Positions 1 through 7,031 are shown, numbered from the stretch's first letter. The stretch: DNA of 9,045 nucleotides from Christensenella sp. UBA1242 (GCA_002308915.1 DBWI01000039.1:802-9846), one strand, 5' to 3'. Numbers and translations are program-made. Notes: generated by a model from the sequence alone, not told the origin.

Positions 1-485
1 TTGATATTGATGCAAATGGTATCGTTCATGTTAGTGCAAAAGACCTTGGAACAAACAAAGAACAATCAATTACAATCACAGCATCAAGCAATTTAACAGA
101 AGAAGAAATTGAAAAAGCTGTTAAAGAAGCAGAACAAAATGCTGCAGAAGACAAAAAACGTCGTGAACTTATTGATGCTCAAAATGAACTTGATAACAAG
201 ATTTATCAACTTGAAAAACTTGTTAAAGATTCAGGTGACAAATTGAGTGAAGACGACAAAAAGAAACTTGAAGAAGCAATTGAAGAAGCAAAGAAAGGCA
301 AAGAGTTAACAGAAGCAGAAGAAGTTAAAAAAGCAAGTGAAGCTCTTTCAAAAGCAAGTGAAGAAATCATTGTAAAGATGTATCAAAACGCAAAACCAGA
401 AGGTGGCGAAGGTGATGCAAATGGCAACAATTCAGGTGATGATGGCGACCCAGAAGTTGTTGTTGACGATGACAAAAAAGACTAA
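1..485 (+). CDS. dnaK: Chaperone protein DnaK (Hsp70), C-terminal part; 5' end outside the window
   Basis: The first full codon is at base 3 and 160 residues are visible before a TAA stop. Hsp70 chaperones bind unfolded peptides in an ATP-driven cycle with DnaJ and GrpE in the cytoplasm. The nucleotide-binding domain lies upstream of the window. What remains is the end of the beta substrate-binding domain ([20 protein letters not shown], a signature stretch of DnaK) and the start of the lid ([16 protein letters not shown]). A long charged helical lid follows, then a disordered Gly/Asn/Asp-rich tail from about visible residue 134. The tail ends in [11 protein letters not shown], where many bacterial DnaKs end in a VVDA-(D/E)-(Y/F)-EEV type motif; only the VV-acidic part is recognisable. 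dnaJ follows after 63 bp, so this is the usual dnaK-dnaJ operon order; hrcA and grpE would be expected upstream. Identification is secure. Confidence 0.97.
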   Translation, partial: DIDANGIVHVSAKDLGTNKEQSITITASSNLTEEEIEKAVKEAEQNAAEDKKRRELIDAQNELDNKIYQLEKLVKDSGDKLSEDDKKKLEEAIEEAKKGKELTEAEEVKKASEALSKASEEIIVKMYQNAKPEGGEGDANGNNSGDDGDPEVVVDDDKKD

Positions 486-490
486 TTAAG

Positions 491-532
491 CAAAATTAAT
501 AAGCCTCACACATAAGGTGGGGCTTAATTTTG
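491..532 (+). terminator. Imperfect hairpin between dnaK and dnaJ; partial terminator or mRNA processing stem
   Basis: GCCTCAC (503-509) pairs with GTGGGGC (517-523) around a 7-nt loop, with one G-T pair. The stem extends outward, after a 3-nt bulge (TAA), as CAAAATTAA (491-499) with TTAATTTTG (524-532). The downstream T-run is short and interrupted (ATTTTG). A full stop of transcription is therefore unlikely, and a stem that lowers dnaJ expression relative to dnaK, or stabilises the dnaK 3' end, fits better. No promoter for dnaJ is evident after it, so dnaJ presumably depends on readthrough. Confidence 0.55.
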
Positions 533-548
533 TATAAAAGGAGAATAT

Positions 549-1685
549 ATGGCAAAAGATTACTACAAAGTCCTTGGCGTAGATAAAAATGCCAGTGAAG
601 ACGATATAAAGTCTGCATACAGAAAGTTGGCAAAAAAATATCACCCAGATCTAAACAAAGATAATCCAGATGCAGCAGAAAAATTCAAAGAAGTAAATGA
701 AGCTTATGAAGTTTTAGGCGATGAAACAAAGCGTAAAAACTATGACCAATTTGGTTCTGCCGATGGTGCTGGTTTTTCTGGTTTTGGTGGCGGAAATGGT
801 GGTGCTGGCTTTGGTGGCGGATTTAACTTCTCTGGTGGGTTTGAAGATATTTTTGGTGATATTTTCTCTGCTTTTGGTGGACAAAGAGCACAAGCAAGGG
901 CATACAGGGGTGAAGACATCAATGTTAGTTTAAATATAACACTCAAAGAAGCTTGTCTTGGCACAACAAAGAATATAACTGTTGGCAAAATAGAAACTTG
1001 TGCTGACTGCAAAGGAACAGGTGCAAAAGATGGAAAAGAATATGTAAGTTGTCCAGATTGCAAAGGTATGGGGAGAGTTAGATATCAACAAAATACCATT
1101 TTTGGAACTACTATTCGTGAAGGTGAATGTCAAACTTGTGGTGGAACAGGTAAAGTAATAAAAGAAAAATGTACAACTTGCGGTGGCAAAGGCTATACAA
1201 GAGTACAAAAAACTATTCAAGTAAAAGTACCAGCAGGAATTGATGATGATCAAATTCTTAGAATGGGTGGACAAGGTAATGCTCCAACAAGACCAGGACA
1301 AAATGGTGATTTGAATATAAGAATAAATGTAATGCAAGAAAAATTGCTTACAAGAAAAGGCAACGATTTATATTTAGAAGTATATGTACCATTTACAACT
1401 CTTCTTCTTGGCGGAACAATTATGGTGCCAACACTTGAAGGTGAATTTGAACTAGAAATTAAAGAATTAACCCAAAGTGGAACAGTAATGAGAATCAAGA
1501 ATAAGGGTGCAAAAATTCTTCACAAAGAAACTCGTGGGGATCTTTTGGTAACTCTTAAAGCAGAATCACCAAAATCACTTGACAAAAAGACCAAAGAAGT
1601 TTTAAAAAGTATTCAAGATAGTATTAGTGTTTCAAATTATCCAAAGTACAAAAAGTACACAGAAACACCAAAAGATGTAAAGTGA
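549..1685 (+). CDS. dnaJ: Chaperone protein DnaJ (Hsp40, type I)
   Basis: Co-chaperone of 378 aa that delivers unfolded substrates to DnaK and stimulates its ATPase. The domains are all present. The J domain spans about residues 4-69, with the catalytic HPD tripeptide at 32-34. A Gly/Phe-rich linker covers about 70-113. The zinc-binding domain has all four CxxCxGxG motifs (151-158, 168-175, 194-201, 208-215). The C-terminal substrate-binding and dimerisation domains follow to about residue 340. Length is normal for the family. The ATG is preceded by AAAAGGAG at a suitable distance. The stop is TGA, with an in-frame TAA two codons later (1689-1691). dnaK lies directly upstream and rsmE starts 9 bp downstream, so they are probably cotranscribed. 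prmA, often found between dnaJ and rsmE in Bacillota, is not here. Confidence 0.98.
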   Translation: MAKDYYKVLGVDKNASEDDIKSAYRKLAKKYHPDLNKDNPDAAEKFKEVNEAYEVLGDETKRKNYDQFGSADGAGFSGFGGGNGGAGFGGGFNFSGGFEDIFGDIFSAFGGQRAQARAYRGEDINVSLNITLKEACLGTTKNITVGKIETCADCKGTGAKDGKEYVSCPDCKGMGRVRYQQNTIFGTTIREGECQTCGGTGKVIKEKCTTCGGKGYTRVQKTIQVKVPAGIDDDQILRMGGQGNAPTRPGQNGDLNIRINVMQEKLLTRKGNDLYLEVYVPFTTLLLGGTIMVPTLEGEFELEIKELTQSGTVMRIKNKGAKILHKETRGDLLVTLKAESPKSLDKKTKEVLKSIQDSISVSNYPKYKKYTETPKDVK

Positions 1686-1694
1686 GAATAAGCC

Positions 1695-2387
1695 TTGAAA
1701 AAATTTTTTGGAACAAAAAAAGATGATTTAATAATTTTGGACGGCGAGGAAACAAAACACCTCGCCGTTTTGCGTTGCGTAGAAGGTGAGCAGGTTGTTT
1801 GTTTTTGTGGTGACAAGTTTGAGTATGATTGCAAAATTTTGCGTATTACAAAAAAAGATACAACTTGTCAAATAGTTGAACAAAGGGAATGTAAAAAAAA
1901 TCCTACCAAACATATAACTTTATTTCAAGGACTTCCAAAACTTGACAAGCTTGAACTAATTACTCAAAAAATAACAGAACTTGGAATAACAGAACTTGTA
2001 CCATTTGAAAGCGATTATACAATTGCAAAAACAAACCTAAACAAAATGGACAGGTTAAACAGAATTTCTCAAGAAGCATGCAAACAATGTGGCAGAAGTA
2101 TTCCTTTAAAAATTGCAGAGCCAGTCAAATTCAAAAAAGTACTTGAAATGATTGAGAATTATGATTTAGTTCTTTTTGCAAATGAAACAAATAGAAGCAT
2201 AACAGATATAAGTTTTGATAAACATCAAAAAATAGCAATAATTATAGGTAGTGAAGGTGGTTTTTCGCCTTCAGAAATTGAATTTTTGAAAGATACAACA
2301 CAAATTGGTCTTGGTGAAAGAATATTAAGAACAGAAACAGCAAGCATTGTTTTGTGTGGTATTGTTAGTTATTTAACCAAAAATTAG
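1695..2387 (+). CDS. rsmE: 16S rRNA (uracil-1498-N3)-methyltransferase RsmE
   Basis: SAM-dependent SPOUT-fold enzyme that methylates N3 of U1498 in 16S rRNA near the decoding centre. The 230 aa include an N-terminal RNA-binding (PUA-like) part with the family opening FF....D..I.L.GEE..HL.VLR, here with K in place of the first H (KHLAVLRC, 21-28). The knotted SAM-binding region carries IIGSEGGFSPSEIE (183-196) and LGERILRTETAS (206-217). The internal motif SQEACKQCGRSIP (125-137) is also typical. I chose the TTG at 1695 because the family N-terminus begins exactly there and no in-frame ATG lies nearby. The RBS is weak (GTGAGAA overlapping the dnaJ stop), so translation may be coupled to dnaJ. 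mtaB follows 11 bp later. Confidence 0.95.
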   Translation: MKKFFGTKKDDLIILDGEETKHLAVLRCVEGEQVVCFCGDKFEYDCKILRITKKDTTCQIVEQRECKKNPTKHITLFQGLPKLDKLELITQKITELGITELVPFESDYTIAKTNLNKMDRLNRISQEACKQCGRSIPLKIAEPVKFKKVLEMIENYDLVLFANETNRSITDISFDKHQKIAIIIGSEGGFSPSEIEFLKDTTQIGLGERILRTETASIVLCGIVSYLTKN

Positions 2388-2398
2388 TTGGGAGTAAA

Positions 2399-3643
2399 AT
2401 GAAAATTGTAGTTTTTACACTTGGTTGCAAGGTAAATCAATATGAGAGTGAAAGTATCATGCTCGCACTTCAAAAGCAAGGGTATGAAGTTTTTTCACAT
2501 CTTGTTCCAGCTGATTGTTATATAATCAACACTTGTGCAGTAACAAATGAAGCAGAAAAGAAATCAAGACAAACTGTTGCAAAGTGTAGAGCATTAAATC
2601 CAAATTGCAAAATTTATATTTGTGGTTGTGCTTCAGAAAAAAATGCAAAACAGTTTTCAGATTTGCAAAATGTTGTCTATGTTGGTGGAACAGAAAACAA
2701 GTTAAATATTGCATATAATTTAGATGCAAGTGGTGTTAATGTAGAAAAACAATCAACAGAGTATGATGATACATATTTGGCAGTACCAACAAAAACTCGT
2801 GCGTATGTAAAAATTCAAGATGGATGCAATAATTTTTGTTCATATTGCATAATTCCTTATCTTAGGGGAAGAAGTAGGTCAAGGAATATAGTTAGTATCC
2901 TTAATGAAATAGATGGCCTATCAAAACAAGTAAAAGAAATTGTAATCACAGGGATTGATGTCTCTGATTATAGAATAGATGACCAAAAAGCACTTGATGT
3001 TTTACTAGAAAAACTTGAACCATATGACAATATAAGATTTAGGCTAAGTTCACTTGAACAGGGGATTGTGGATGACAAAATGATTGATGCTTGCAAAAAA
3101 ATAAATATGTGTCCACATTTTCATTTGTCACTTCAAAGTGGCTCAGATAGTGTTCTAAAGAGAATGAATAGAAAATACAAAACTCAAGACTATTTGCAAA
3201 CTGTAAAAAAACTTAGAAAAAGTTTTGATAATCCAAACATTTCAACTGATATAATTGTTGGTTTTCCAGAAGAAAGTGAAAAGGAATTCAAAGAGACATA
3301 CAATTTTGCAAAAAAAGTTGGTTTTGCCAATATTCACATTTTCCCATATTCACTTCGCAGTGGTACAGTTGCCGAGAGGTTTAAACAAGTTGATGGCATT
3401 GTAAAAAGAAAAAGAATTAAAAAATTGGAAAAATTAAACAAAAAACTTAATAAAAACTATATAAAACACTCAAAAAAACAAATTTTAACAGTTTTGGTAG
3501 AAGAAAATGAGGATGGTTATTACATTGGTCATTCCGAAAATTACATCAAATGTTATATCCCAGAACATTGTGAACTTAATACTTTTGTTAAAGTAAAAAT
3601 CAAAAAACAATATAATGATGGCGCAATTGCAAACAAAGTTTAG
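2399..3643 (+). CDS. mtaB: tRNA (N6-threonylcarbamoyladenosine(37)-C2)-methylthiotransferase MtaB
   Basis: Radical-SAM methylthiotransferase that converts t6A37 to ms2t6A37 in tRNAs reading ANN codons. The N-terminal MTTase domain begins MKIVVFTLGCKVNQYES and supplies the ligands of the auxiliary 4Fe-4S cluster: C10, C46 (in NTC) and C77 (in CGCAS). The radical-SAM CxxxCxxC motif is C143, C147 and C150 in GCNNFCSYCIIPYLRGRSRS. A TRAM-type RNA-binding tail covers about residues 355-414. The TLGCKVNQ opening and the single-gene context after rsmE favour MtaB over MiaB or RimO. At 414 aa it is slightly short for the family but has no visible gap. The RBS is GGGAG at 2390-2394. It is the last gene of the conserved dnaK-dnaJ-rsmE-mtaB run. 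Confidence 0.95.
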   Translation: MKIVVFTLGCKVNQYESESIMLALQKQGYEVFSHLVPADCYIINTCAVTNEAEKKSRQTVAKCRALNPNCKIYICGCASEKNAKQFSDLQNVVYVGGTENKLNIAYNLDASGVNVEKQSTEYDDTYLAVPTKTRAYVKIQDGCNNFCSYCIIPYLRGRSRSRNIVSILNEIDGLSKQVKEIVITGIDVSDYRIDDQKALDVLLEKLEPYDNIRFRLSSLEQGIVDDKMIDACKKINMCPHFHLSLQSGSDSVLKRMNRKYKTQDYLQTVKKLRKSFDNPNISTDIIVGFPEESEKEFKETYNFAKKVGFANIHIFPYSLRSGTVAERFKQVDGIVKRKRIKKLEKLNKKLNKNYIKHSKKQILTVLVEENEDGYYIGHSENYIKCYIPEHCELNTFVKVKIKKQYNDGAIANKV

Positions 3644-3651
3644 TATTGATT

Positions 3652-3679
3652 TTTTTAGATAATTATATTAAGATATAAT
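3652..3679 (+). promoter_or_regulatory. Probable promoter of the LRR-transglutaminase unit, overlapping a perfect dyad
   Basis: A perfect -10 TATAAT lies at 3674-3679, with a poor -35 (TTTTTA, 3652-3657) 16 bp upstream. TTGATT at 3646-3651 would be a better -35 but sits 22 bp away, or 17 bp from the weaker -10 TAAGAT at 3669-3674. The -10 lies inside a perfect inverted repeat: arms 3660-3668 and 3673-3681 (9 bp each) around TAAG. This could be a repressor operator. The 51-bp gap after mtaB has no terminator, so readthrough from mtaB is also possible. Confidence 0.4.
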
Positions 3680-3681
3680 TA
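3660..3681. repeat. Perfect 9-bp inverted repeat (possible operator) before the first LRR-transglutaminase gene
   Basis: Left arm TAATTATAT (3660-3668), spacer TAAG, right arm ATATAATTA (3673-3681). The match stops at 3659/3682. It covers the putative -10 box, where a bound dimeric regulator would block RNA polymerase. The arms are pure A/T in an AT-rich genome, so chance is a real alternative. Confidence 0.4.
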
Positions 3682-3694
3682 AGTAAGGGAAGTT

Positions 3695-5155
3695 ATGTTA
3701 AGATACGAAGATAATCCAGGTTTATTTTGTGCAATTTGGCAACAGTATGGAGAAAAGTTAAGAGGTACTGTTGCTGGTTTTGCTACGCCAAAGCCTGGAT
3801 ATTTTTTTAGTGACGATGAGCTTGCTCAAGTTACCGAACTAAAAATCGTTAGACAATACGATTTTACTCAACCAATAAAAACACTTAATGGAATTGACCA
3901 ACTTGATAACTTAAAGAAGTTTGAATATGTTGGTTATGTTGCCAGCAATTTATATGGTCAAACAAGTGGTGTAATAGAACGTTCAAATTACCTTGGAAGT
4001 GAAGCTACAGAAAAAGATAAGCAATACATGGCAAAAATTATTAACAACAGCCAACTTGAAGACATATCTGCTTTGCAAAGATGTTTTAATCTAGAAAGTG
4101 TAATATTAAGAAATCAAAATAACATAACAGAAGTTGATTTTTCTGGTAATCCAAAACTTCATCATATTGAATTAACAAATTGTAGATATCTAAAAACAGT
4201 AAAAGGTCTTGATGAGTTATTAGCAGTAAAGTATCCAGAAGAAGCAATGATTGTTATGGAAGAAGACCCATACAACGATATGGAAATAAATTTCAATGGT
4301 TGCTATTCACTTCGTGAAATAGAGAACTTTGATTCATTTGTTAATAGTTGGTACAACAACAATGAAATTCCTGTTGATGTGAATGCAAAATTACCAACAA
4401 CACTTTATTGCAATTTAACTAGAAAGTATCCTCAAGGTGTTATAGAATTATTAGAACATAACAGACAAGAACATGACTTTATTCAATGGACAGATGTGGG
4501 GAATGGAGATGTTTTATATTCAGTAAACACAAAACAAATGCAAATGGCAAAAGAACGTGTTGACAATATTGTAAGAACAGTTTGTGATGAAAATGATTCA
4601 CCAATTGTAAGAGTTTCCAAAGTATACAGATGGATTTGTGATAATGTCACTTACGACCATGATCAAATACAAAGAGAGCATTCTGGACAAGAAAAAGTAG
4701 ATTGGACACATTATAAAGGTCACGAAAATAGGTATGGTAGAAACATATCACGTTCAGCATACAGAGCATTGTTTGACAAAAAAGCAGTTTGTGTTGGAGT
4801 TAGCAATTTATTTAATTTTATGTGTTCAGATATTGGTTATTTGGCATTGCCTTGTTCTTGTGCAGCGGCTCAAAATGGTGATCCAAGATTGGCATTGTCA
4901 GACCATCAAATGTCAAAAATGATAATAAATGGCAATTTATACTATTTTGATCCAACATGGGATTTGGGCAAAGAAAGATCAGGATATTTTGGACTTTCAA
5001 AACAAGAAATAGAAGGCAAATGGCATACATTAACAATTGATGACGTTGATGTAGAAAATGCAGAATCAATTCAAAGAGATTTATATAATGCAAGATGTTT
5101 AGAAACTCAAAAGCAAGATTCAAATATTATTAATCAAGACAGATACAAACAATAA
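3695..5155 (+). CDS. LRR-like / transglutaminase-like (protease-like fold) protein, paralog 1
   Basis: A 486-aa protein of unknown role. The N-terminal half has leucine-rich-repeat-like segments: about 46-80 (LNGIDQLDNLKKFEY) and about 120-175 (a run of L..I.L, L..VD, L..IEL, C..L..V.GL repeats). These suggest a protein-interaction surface. The C-terminal half, about 283-440, matches the transglutaminase-like cysteine protease fold. It has the lead helix YRWICDNVTYD (311-321), Cys366 in KAVCVGVSNLF, His404 in SDHQMSKMI and Asp419 in YYFDPTWDLG, a complete Cys-His-Asp triad. Usual members have HAW at the histidine; here it is HQM. A CxC pair (C387, C389) follows the catalytic helix. The N-terminus (MLRYEDNPGLF) is polar, with no signal peptide or membrane segment, so I expect it in the cytoplasm. 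The start is ATG with AAGGGA at 3685-3690, and it aligns with paralog 2. Substrate and activity (protease, cross-linker or deamidase) cannot be told from sequence. Confidence 0.85.
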   Translation: MLRYEDNPGLFCAIWQQYGEKLRGTVAGFATPKPGYFFSDDELAQVTELKIVRQYDFTQPIKTLNGIDQLDNLKKFEYVGYVASNLYGQTSGVIERSNYLGSEATEKDKQYMAKIINNSQLEDISALQRCFNLESVILRNQNNITEVDFSGNPKLHHIELTNCRYLKTVKGLDELLAVKYPEEAMIVMEEDPYNDMEINFNGCYSLREIENFDSFVNSWYNNNEIPVDVNAKLPTTLYCNLTRKYPQGVIELLEHNRQEHDFIQWTDVGNGDVLYSVNTKQMQMAKERVDNIVRTVCDENDSPIVRVSKVYRWICDNVTYDHDQIQREHSGQEKVDWTHYKGHENRYGRNISRSAYRALFDKKAVCVGVSNLFNFMCSDIGYLALPCSCAAAQNGDPRLALSDHQMSKMIINGNLYYFDPTWDLGKERSGYFGLSKQEIEGKWHTLTIDDVDVENAESIQRDLYNARCLETQKQDSNIINQDRYKQ

Positions 5156-5164
5156 AAATTTTCT

Positions 5165-5175
5165 AAAGAGGTGAT
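5165..5175 (+). promoter_or_regulatory. Strong ribosome binding site that supports a 50-aa ORF
   Basis: AAAGAGGTGAT matches the anti-Shine-Dalgarno sequence for eight consecutive bases (GAGGTGAT, 5168-5175). The GAGG core is 8 nt before the ATG at 5180. It is at least as strong as the RBSs of the flanking large genes, which argues that the small ORF is really translated. Confidence 0.7.
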
Positions 5176-5179
5176 TTTT

Positions 5180-5332
5180 ATGGATATTGACAACATGCAC
5201 ATAAAAGGCGATAACTTAACAATCAAACATTTCAAAAAACCAAGTTATGATATTTATGATGAGGAGATAAACAAAAAACTTCTTGAAGAGTTTGATAATG
5301 CTGGAAGGAAAGGGGACAAAAAAGATGTTTAA
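5180..5332 (+). CDS. Small charged protein of 50 aa between the two LRR-transglutaminase genes
   Basis: I do not recognise this protein. It starts MDIDNMHIKGDNLTIKHFKK, continues through a Tyr/Asp/Glu stretch (PSYDIYDEEI, 21-30) and a short predicted helix (NKKLLEEFDN, 31-40), and ends in a Lys/Asp-rich tail (GRKGDKKDV). It has no cysteines, signal peptide or membrane segment. It is supported by a near-perfect RBS, ATG start, position 24 bp after paralog 1, and a stop that overlaps the start of paralog 2 (ATGTTTAA, 5325-5332), the classic layout for translational coupling. The RBS of paralog 2 lies inside it. Possible roles, all inference: a substrate, inhibitor or partner of the transglutaminase-like enzymes, or simply a coupling leader peptide. 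Confidence 0.65.
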   Translation: MDIDNMHIKGDNLTIKHFKKPSYDIYDEEINKKLLEEFDNAGRKGDKKDV

Positions 5333-6740
5333 GTATAGTGATAATCCAGCATTGTTTACCGCAATCTATAGTCAATATGGAAAAAGGTTTAGAAAGAATT
5401 TTCAATCATTGGATGATGATTGCTTTTTTACTGACGAAGAGCTTGCTAGAATAGAGAATTTGGAAATAGATTTTGAAGGAGAGTTAGCCGAAATTCCTTT
5501 CAAAAATTTGAATGGTATAGAAAAATTAGTTAACTTAAGAAAGTTCTCATACTATGGAAAAGATTATGATTCGATGCGTCTAGACATTGTTGCACTTGAC
5601 CATAAAAGGAATCATAATTTTGCAACAGATTTTCTTCTTTCAAAACTTATTTTTCAAGAATTAGTAGAAAATAGTCAACAAATTGACTTTTCAGGGCTAA
5701 AAAATTGTAAAAATCTAGAAGTGCTCAAAATATATAATGCACATAGTTTGACCACACTAGATGTTACACCAATGCCAAAGTTAACAAACATTCAAGTTAA
5801 CACATGCCCAAATCTAACAAATATTATTGGATTAGAAAATCTTAATGCAATAAAAAATGCAGGTAACTCAACTTCAATTTTAGACAGATTTTCAATTTTT
5901 AACTTTAACCTAAATTTTGATAATTGTCCTGCAATTTCAAATATTGTAAATTTTGACAAACTTGTTGAAGTATGGCAAAACAATTATAAATTATTTAGAA
6001 CATTAGATTTAGCAACAACTTGCTTTCCAAGACTAGAAAGGAAATATCCAGAAGCAATGAGAAAGCTAGAAGAAAAAGATTTTGTAAATTGGAATGATTA
6101 TGTTGATAGTGGTAGTAAGTATACAATCACAACCAAACAAGCAAGACTAGCCAAAGAGCGCTGCGATGAAATAATAAGAACAATTTGTTGTGATGAAGAT
6201 TCTCCAATCAAACGTGTTGCAAAAATTTATAGATGGATTTGTGAAAATGTAACCTATGATCGTTTTGAACTTGATCATCCAAATGAGGTCACTCAAGAAA
6301 TTGAAGAGAGAACTCGTTCTTTGTATAGGGCATTGTTTGACAAAAAAGCAGTATGCGTTGGAATAAGTAATTTGTTTAATTTCTTCTGCGCAGACATAGG
6401 ATATTTGGCAGTGCCTTGCTATTGTGGAACAGTTAAGTTTGATTCTTCTGTAGTTTATGGTGATCACCAAATATCAAAAATGATAATAAATGGCAATTCA
6501 TATTATTTTGATCCAACATGGGATTTGGGGAATAAAACATTAAAATACTTTGGCTTAAATAGAGATGAAATATCGGCAAATCATGGTTTAACAATTGATG
6601 ATGATAATACTCCAAATGCTCCATCAATTCAAAAAGAATTAGCTCAAAAGAATTATCTAACAGAAGAACTTTTTGATGAAATCCCAGATTGGTTAAAAAA
6701 TGCTATCATAAAAAGAGATGATCAAATTATACATTTTTAG
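5325..6740 (+). CDS. LRR-like / transglutaminase-like (protease-like fold) protein, paralog 2
   Basis: A 471-aa paralog of the gene at 3695, with the same layout. The opening is MFKYSDNPALFTAIYSQYG. LRR-like segments lie at about 44-76 (LNGIEKLVNLRKFSY) and 118-175. The transglutaminase-like domain spans about 275-415, with YRWICENVTYD (302-312), Cys344 in KAVCVGISNLF, His381 in GDHQISKMI and Asp396 in YYFDPTWDLG. The CxC pair is kept (C365, C367). It lacks about 12 residues that paralog 1 has between the lead helix and the catalytic cysteine. I chose ATG 5325 because it aligns with paralog 1 and has AAGGGGA at 5310-5316. An in-frame TTG at 5283 would add 14 residues with no RBS and lies inside the small ORF. 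No signal peptide is visible. The gene is probably cotranscribed with the two genes upstream. Catalytic residues are intact, so it is not a decayed copy. Confidence 0.85.
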   Translation: MFKYSDNPALFTAIYSQYGKRFRKNFQSLDDDCFFTDEELARIENLEIDFEGELAEIPFKNLNGIEKLVNLRKFSYYGKDYDSMRLDIVALDHKRNHNFATDFLLSKLIFQELVENSQQIDFSGLKNCKNLEVLKIYNAHSLTTLDVTPMPKLTNIQVNTCPNLTNIIGLENLNAIKNAGNSTSILDRFSIFNFNLNFDNCPAISNIVNFDKLVEVWQNNYKLFRTLDLATTCFPRLERKYPEAMRKLEEKDFVNWNDYVDSGSKYTITTKQARLAKERCDEIIRTICCDEDSPIKRVAKIYRWICENVTYDRFELDHPNEVTQEIEERTRSLYRALFDKKAVCVGISNLFNFFCADIGYLAVPCYCGTVKFDSSVVYGDHQISKMIINGNSYYFDPTWDLGNKTLKYFGLNRDEISANHGLTIDDDNTPNAPSIQKELAQKNYLTEELFDEIPDWLKNAIIKRDDQIIHF

Positions 6741-6776
6741 TATTTATAAAAAATATAAATAAATTATGTTAAAGTC

Positions 6777-6805
6777 TTGACAAACATTTTATATACATAT
6801 ATAAT
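6777..6805 (+). promoter_or_regulatory. Consensus sigma-A promoter of rpsU
   Basis: A perfect -35 TTGACA (6777-6782), a 17-bp spacer and a perfect -10 TATAAT (6800-6805). Transcription should start near 6812, leaving a 5' UTR of about 30 nt. A 7-bp perfect dyad (arms 6789-6795 and 6798-6804) overlaps the spacer and the -10. This makes rpsU independent of the accessory genes upstream. Confidence 0.9.
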
Positions 6806-6843
6806 ACCAAAGAATTTTGAACTTAAAAGAAGGTGAAAAAGAG

Positions 6844-7026
6844 ATGACAGTTGTTAAAGTTGGTGAAAACGAAAACGTTGAAAGCGCTATCAAACGTTTC
6901 AAACGCAAATGCCAAAAAGATGGTATCATTGGCGATATTCGTAAAAAAGAAGCATACAAAAAGCCTTCTGTTGCAAAGAAAGAAAAACGCGAAGCAGCAA
7001 GAAAACGTGCTCGCAAAAGAGGTTAA
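6844..7026 (+). CDS. rpsU: 30S ribosomal protein S21
   Basis: A 60-aa, strongly basic protein of the small ribosomal subunit platform, near the 3' end of 16S rRNA, that aids initiation. The sequence begins MTVVKVGENENVESAIKRFK and carries the family features KRKCQKDGI and a Lys/Arg-rich helix (KKEKREAARKRARKRG). I chose ATG 6844, which has AGGTGA at 6831-6836 with a 7-nt spacing and gives the usual S21 N-terminus. An in-frame TTG at 6817 lies only about 5 nt after the expected transcription start and would add residues foreign to the family. In Bacillota rpsU often follows the dnaK-dnaJ-mtaB block; here two accessory genes and a small ORF separate them. It has its own promoter and terminator. 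Confidence 0.98.
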   Translation: MTVVKVGENENVESAIKRFKRKCQKDGIIGDIRKKEAYKKPSVAKKEKREAARKRARKRG

Positions 7027-7031
7027 AAAAT

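Noticed and set aside
740..1498. Long open frames on the minus strand opposite dnaJ (740-1063, 930-1337, 1250-1498)
   Set aside because: They lie wholly inside a confidently identified gene, have low-complexity Pro- or Ser/Phe-rich products, and no convincing RBS or promoter. They are shadows of dnaJ codon use.
1683..1691. TGA read as tryptophan (code 4) at the end of dnaJ
   Set aside because: Reading through would add only two residues, the tryptophan codons checked are TGG, and no other in-frame TGA occurs in the genes, so standard code 11 with a backup TAA is simpler.
5283..5324. Upstream TTG start for LRR-transglutaminase paralog 2
   Set aside because: No RBS before it, the added 14 residues have no counterpart in paralog 1, and ATG 5325 has a good RBS and aligns with the paralog start.
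6742..6760. Inverted repeat ATTTATA / TATAAAT after paralog 2 as a terminator
   Set aside because: The stem is only A-T pairs with a loop of five A and no T-run follows, so it is too weak to be called an intrinsic terminator.
6817..6843. TTG start extending rpsU by 9 residues
   Set aside because: It would sit about 5 nt after the predicted transcription start without an RBS. ATG 6844 gives the standard S21 length and N-terminus with a proper Shine-Dalgarno.
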